Made by a program: the position numbers and the translations under genes. Of a stretch of 32,163 nucleotides of DNA, positions 29,189 through 32,163 are shown piece by piece; within the stretch, counting starts at the first letter, position 1, and each line of letters starts with the position of its first letter. The notes beneath the pieces are model-generated. The model worked only from the letters and a program-made list of their open reading frames with translations. It was not told the DNA's origin and did no database searches. The stretch is from Elusimicrobia bacterium GWA2_69_24 (GTDB lineage: Bacteria; Elusimicrobiota; Elusimicrobia; UBA1565): contig MGTY01000036.1 in the NCBI GenBank assembly GCA_001799695.1, positions 1-32,163 on the forward strand. The letters are read 5' to 3'.

Positions 29189-30346
29189 CTACAGACCGAG
29201 TTCGGAGAGCCCCTGCTGCCAAGGCAGGCATGACACGCCGGCGATCTTCTTGGGGATGGGATCCAACGAGAGGCAAAAGGCCTCAGAATTGGGGATGTCC
29301 GGCGACAAGCGCCCGAGCCCCCGGACTTCCTCCGGCCCGACGCGCTGGGTCGATTTGATCTCGACCAAGGCGCGCCGGAGACCCGGCCGCTCGACGATCA
29401 AGTCGATCTCGACGCCGTCCTTGGTGCGCAGATAGGACAGCCGGTAGTCTTTCTTCGCGTAAGACTGCAGGCGGAGGATCTCATTGATCAGGAACTGCTC
29501 GAAGGCCGCGCCGTATTCATAGGTCCGCGGCACGAGATCGACGGTAAGCGCATGGGACAGCGCGCGCTGTATCCCGGTATCGAAGAAATAGAATTTTGGA
29601 TTCTCCCGCTGCCTCTTGCGGACCGATTCATGGAACGGCTCCAGGAGAAAACCGACCAGCGTGTCCTCAAGGATCTGGAAATAGGTCTGCACGGTCGGCA
29701 CCGTGGTCCCGGCTTCGCGCGCGATCTTGGAGAAATTGATTATCCGGCCGCTCATTTGAGCCGCCGTGTAGATGAAGCGCCGGAAGGGCTCCAGTTTTCG
29801 CACCACTTGCTCCTGAGTGATCTCTTCCTGCAGATAAACATGGGCATAGCTGCGCAGGAAATCGCTCTTGACGTCGTCGCCCTTCAGCGCGAAGAGGCGC
29901 GGCAGCGTCCCCCAACGCAAGGCCTCGGCCAACGAGAAGGTCTCTCCGAGCTCCCGCGCGGTGAGCGGAAAGAGATTATAGACGAAGGCTCTTCCAGCCA
30001 GGAGATTGGCGCTCCCATGCCGAAGCTTGCGGGCGCTCGATCCGGTCAGGGCGAAGCGGATGTCCCGGGATTCGATCTGCTGATGCACGATGTCCAGAAG
30101 GGAAGGGAGCTTCTGGATCTCGTCGATCGCCACCCAGCGGGTGCCGGGCGCGAGCGCATCCAGCTGCTCGATGAGCGCTTTGGGACGGAGACTGAGAGTT
30201 TGGAATGTCTCGGGGTCGAGCAGATCGATGTAGAGGGTGGAAGGGGCGCGCAACCTTTCCTTAAGCAGATGGGTCTTCCCCGACCCGCGGGGACCGAACA
30301 GGAAGAAGCTGGAATCCTGGGGCAGGCGAATGTGTCTATCAAACAT
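29189..30346 (-). CDS. AAA ATPase with DUF4143 domain
   Basis: A 385-residue protein. The N-terminal AAA_14 ATPase domain has Walker A 'LFGPRGSGKTHLLKERL', Walker B 'TRWVAIDEIQKLPSLLDI' and sensor 'IRFALTGSSARKLRHG'. The C-terminal DUF4143 (about 200-345) ends in a nuclease-like fold stretch 'GVEIDLIVERPGLRRALVEI' (the D..E.K pattern of PD-(D/E)XK-like domains). These single-gene ATPases are common, often transferred between bacteria, and of unclear role. Codon use looks less GC-biased than the surrounding genes, fitting recent acquisition. The start lies 3 nt after a short A/T-rich tract, with no clear ribosome binding site. Confidence 0.88.
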   Translation of the reverse strand: MFDRHIRLPQDSSFFLFGPRGSGKTHLLKERLRAPSTLYIDLLDPETFQTLSLRPKALIEQLDALAPGTRWVAIDEIQKLPSLLDIVHQQIESRDIRFALTGSSARKLRHGSANLLAGRAFVYNLFPLTARELGETFSLAEALRWGTLPRLFALKGDDVKSDFLRSYAHVYLQEEITQEQVVRKLEPFRRFIYTAAQMSGRIINFSKIAREAGTTVPTVQTYFQILEDTLVGFLLEPFHESVRKRQRENPKFYFFDTGIQRALSHALTVDLVPRTYEYGAAFEQFLINEILRLQSYAKKDYRLSYLRTKDGVEIDLIVERPGLRRALVEIKSTQRVGPEEVRGLGRLSPDIPNSEAFCLSLDPIPKKIAGVSCLPWQQGLSELGL

Positions 30347-30470
30347 GGTTTAATTTAGTCCGCCGAATTTATACCATATTATAAGACAATCTGGCGGCGG
30401 ATGGCACTGCGCCCCGGGCGGCCGGATCTCGCGAGCGGCGCAGACCGCATTCAGCGACGCGAGCGCTAAG

Positions 30471-30488
30471 CGCGACCGCAGGGTCGCG
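30471..30488. repeat. Hairpin in the 30347-30531 intergenic stretch
   Basis: CGCGACC-GCAG-GGTCGCG, a perfect 7 bp stem with a 4 nt loop, 43 nt beyond the stop of the glycosyltransferase-like gene in its direction of transcription. No U-tract follows on either strand. Next to the ATPase start the gap is A/T-rich (TATAAT and TATAAA on the minus strand near 30370-30385), probably that gene's promoter. Nothing else is seen. Confidence 0.3.
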
Positions 30489-30531
30489 CGGTCCGGACGC
30501 TCGGGCCGCAGGGCCAGGACCCGCCGCGGGA

Positions 30532-32061
30532 CTAATATTGGCGGAGGCGGGAGGCGCGGGCTTCGGGGGAGGCGTCGGTCAGGCGTTCCAGGCGCAGGGC
30601 GACGTTGGCGTAATCGATGTCGGAATCCTGGGTCCTGCCCAGGACCTGGCGCGCCAGGCCGCGGCTGACCAAGGCTTCGCCTTGGCCCGGGTCCGTGCTC
30701 AAGGCCTCGGAGAAGTACTCGTCGGCCGATTCCCAGCGGCCCCGGACCGCGGCTTGGACCCCCAGGTCGCTGAAGCCCTTGATGGCGGCGGCCATCCCCG
30801 GAGAATCGGGCGCCTCGGGGCGTTTCTCGCGCAAGAGGAGCGCCGACGAGTACATATAAAGGAACAGGATCGGGGCGAGCCCGGCCGCCAGGAAACCCCA
30901 GGCCGCTTTCTCCGCCATGGGCGGGTCTTCCCGGCGCAGGAACCGCGCCGCCCCGACGGCGGCGAGCACGCACAGGACGCCATGCACGGGCCGCACGAAG
31001 CGCGGGAAGACGCCCATGAGCAGATGGACGTTGAAGTAAAGGACCAGGCCGAGCAGGGCCAGCGTCTCGGCGCGGTGCCCTCTACGTAGAAGTACGGTGA
31101 ATGACAATAGGAGGAACGGCCATTGCTCCCGCCACAGCACGGGGATGCGCTTGAGGCATTCCCAGGCGTAGGACGACGGTCGGGCCAGCAAGTTCCCCCG
31201 TACCCGGCGCCAGAGATCCCGGCGGCGGGCGGTCTCGCCTTGGGCATGATAGTCTTCGAGGACTTCCCCCCAATGGCGCTCCGCGATGAGACCCAGTTCG
31301 GTCGGGGCCTCGAGCCGGCCGACGGAAGCGGCCCATATCGCCATCATGGGGGCCTCGTTCTCGAGCGGGATGAACGCGTGGAACACGCGGAGGTTGCGCA
31401 GGCTCCACGGCAGGAGCAGACAGGTCGGGATCGCGACGAAGAGCAGGGCCGCGCGCCAGGACGAGCGCCAACCCTTGGCCAGGAACACCGCGGGGACCAG
31501 GCATACGGGGAAGAGCCAGAGCGTGGAGCGGCAGGTGAGGCACAGGCCCAAAGCCAGGCCCGCGGCGGCCGCTCGGCGCCCGCTCCGCGGCTCGCGGGCC
31601 CAGAGCGCGAGGGCGAGAGCGGTCAGGAGCACGAGCCAGCCGAAGAAGCAGTCCAAAGTCAGTTCCGGGACCTGCCCGAGCATGGGGCCGGAGACGGCAT
31701 AGAGGGCCGCCGCCGCGGCGGCGGCCAGGGTTCCCCCCGTGAGGGCCCCCAGGACGTAGACGCCGCCGATGGCCGCGGTGTCGAAGGCGGCCTGGGCGAA
31801 ACGCACCGCGCGCGGGCCCGGAACCGTCTGCCGCAGGACGCCGATGAAGGCGGGGTAGAGGGGCAGGCGGTTGGCGGTGGGCTGGAGACCGGGCAGGACG
31901 CGGAGCGTGCCGGACTCGGCCAGCTCCACCCCCATCCCGTAGTACTCCCACTCCTGCCAGAATTCGGCGAGACCCTGGGAGCGGCTCGCCGCGGCCCAAC
32001 GCAAGGCGCCGCCGGCCAGCAAAGACGCGAGTAGCAGGGCCGCCGCGGCCCGGAGGCTCAT
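30532..32061 (-). CDS. GT39/ArnT-like multi-spanning membrane glycosyltransferase-type protein
   Basis: A 509-residue inner-membrane protein with roughly ten hydrophobic helices. The layout (first helix, then a periplasmic acidic loop 'FWQEWEYYGMGVELAESGTL', then 'PTANRLPLYPAFIGVLRQ' and a stack of helices) is that of PMT/ArnT-type enzymes, which take sugars from polyprenyl-phosphate carriers. The catalytic DE/DD pair of the first loop is not clearly present, so activity is uncertain. The C-terminal about 90 residues ('FSDLGVQAAVRGRWESADEY', 'FSEALSTDPGQGEALVSRGL') are TPR-like. The ATG at 32061 is fixed by an ATGA overlap with the preceding gene; the in-frame ATG at 32115 lies within that gene. 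Confidence 0.75.
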   Translation of the reverse strand: MSLRAAAALLLASLLAGGALRWAAASRSQGLAEFWQEWEYYGMGVELAESGTLRVLPGLQPTANRLPLYPAFIGVLRQTVPGPRAVRFAQAAFDTAAIGGVYVLGALTGGTLAAAAAAALYAVSGPMLGQVPELTLDCFFGWLVLLTALALALWAREPRSGRRAAAAGLALGLCLTCRSTLWLFPVCLVPAVFLAKGWRSSWRAALLFVAIPTCLLLPWSLRNLRVFHAFIPLENEAPMMAIWAASVGRLEAPTELGLIAERHWGEVLEDYHAQGETARRRDLWRRVRGNLLARPSSYAWECLKRIPVLWREQWPFLLLSFTVLLRRGHRAETLALLGLVLYFNVHLLMGVFPRFVRPVHGVLCVLAAVGAARFLRREDPPMAEKAAWGFLAAGLAPILFLYMYSSALLLREKRPEAPDSPGMAAAIKGFSDLGVQAAVRGRWESADEYFSEALSTDPGQGEALVSRGLARQVLGRTQDSDIDYANVALRLERLTDASPEARASRLRQY

Positions 32062-32163
32062 TGACCGTCGGTCGGGGTGCGGCCCCGGCGCCAGGGGAAC
32101 CACTCGCTTTCCCAATCCTTCTTCTCCACCCGCCGCTCCGGGTCCTTCTCGAAGCGCAGTTCC
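32058..32163 (-). CDS. 3' end of an unidentified gene (34 codons visible)
   Basis: Open frame on the minus strand running in from the right edge and ending with TGA at 32060-32058, which overlaps the ATG of the next gene (ATGA). The visible residues are strongly charged, with 'RFEKDPERRVEKKDWESEWF' followed by 'PWRRGRTPTDGQ'. Too little is present to name it. The overlap shows it is co-transcribed with the GT39-like gene. The bases fit the codon use of the neighbours. Confidence 0.6.
   Translation of the reverse strand, partial: ELRFEKDPERRVEKKDWESEWFPWRRGRTPTDGQ

Noticed and set aside
30471..30488. Rho-independent terminator for the GT39-like gene
   Set aside because: The stem is good but no U-tract follows on either strand, so it is listed only as a hairpin.

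Overview
The window is high-GC DNA (roughly two thirds G+C by eye), densely packed, with many start/stop overlaps. It comes from a diderm (Gram-negative type) bacterium: it carries lpxD for lipid A, a pal-cpoB-tolB envelope set, several signal-peptide proteins, and a c-di-GMP (GEMM-I) riboswitch. The lineage cannot be fixed from the sequence alone. Elusimicrobiota, Myxococcota or another deep-branching high-GC diderm phylum would all fit.

Layout. 1-6981: a CHASE2 Ser/Thr kinase (cut by the left edge), a secreted HMA-like protein, a 225 bp inverted-repeat element, a CPXCG zinc-ribbon protein, then a tight unit of class V aminotransferase, galT and a YddG-like exporter. 7025-12453: a seven-gene minus-strand operon, the most interesting part of the window. 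In transcription order it encodes an isoprenyl diphosphate synthase, a PqqD/MftB-like RiPP recognition protein, a radical SAM enzyme, a UbiA prenyltransferase, a second radical SAM enzyme, a 37-residue PqqA-like precursor peptide, and a third radical SAM enzyme. 12670-15706: a DUF47/PhoU-like protein, an unknown protein, a riboswitch-controlled FlgO/CsgG-like secreted protein and an orphan OmpR-type response regulator. 15767-18583: pal, cpoB and tolB behind a strong sigma70-type promoter. 18561-25235: a PAP2 plus LPG-synthase-like membrane fusion with lpxD, a secreted helical-repeat protein, thymidine kinase, and two nucleotide-sugar SDR genes. 25354-29155: a membrane J-domain protein, an unknown anchored protein, rtcB, and a second CsgG-like protein with a probable beta-barrel tail. 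29189-32163: an AAA/DUF4143 ATPase, a GT39/ArnT-like membrane protein, and the 3' end of one more gene.

Main hypothesis. The 7025-12453 operon looks like a peptide-derived cofactor or natural-product pathway related to PQQ and mycofactocin, but not matching either. The precursor has the W-x-x-P ... Y spacing of PqqA but Met where PqqA has the cross-linked Glu. None of the three maturases shows the usual C-terminal SPASM cysteine set. A polyprenyl diphosphate synthase and a UbiA prenyltransferase are translationally coupled into the same operon, so the product may be prenylated (a lipid-anchored or quinone-like molecule). This rests on gene content and motifs; no homology search was run.

Other points of note are a c-di-GMP aptamer with an enlarged P2 region and an obvious RBS-occluding alternative hairpin, several -10 boxes exactly 6 nt before start codons (probable leaderless mRNAs), and several inverted-repeat elements at gene ends, two of which encode the last residues of the genes they touch. 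No rRNA, tRNA, CRISPR array or transposase was seen.
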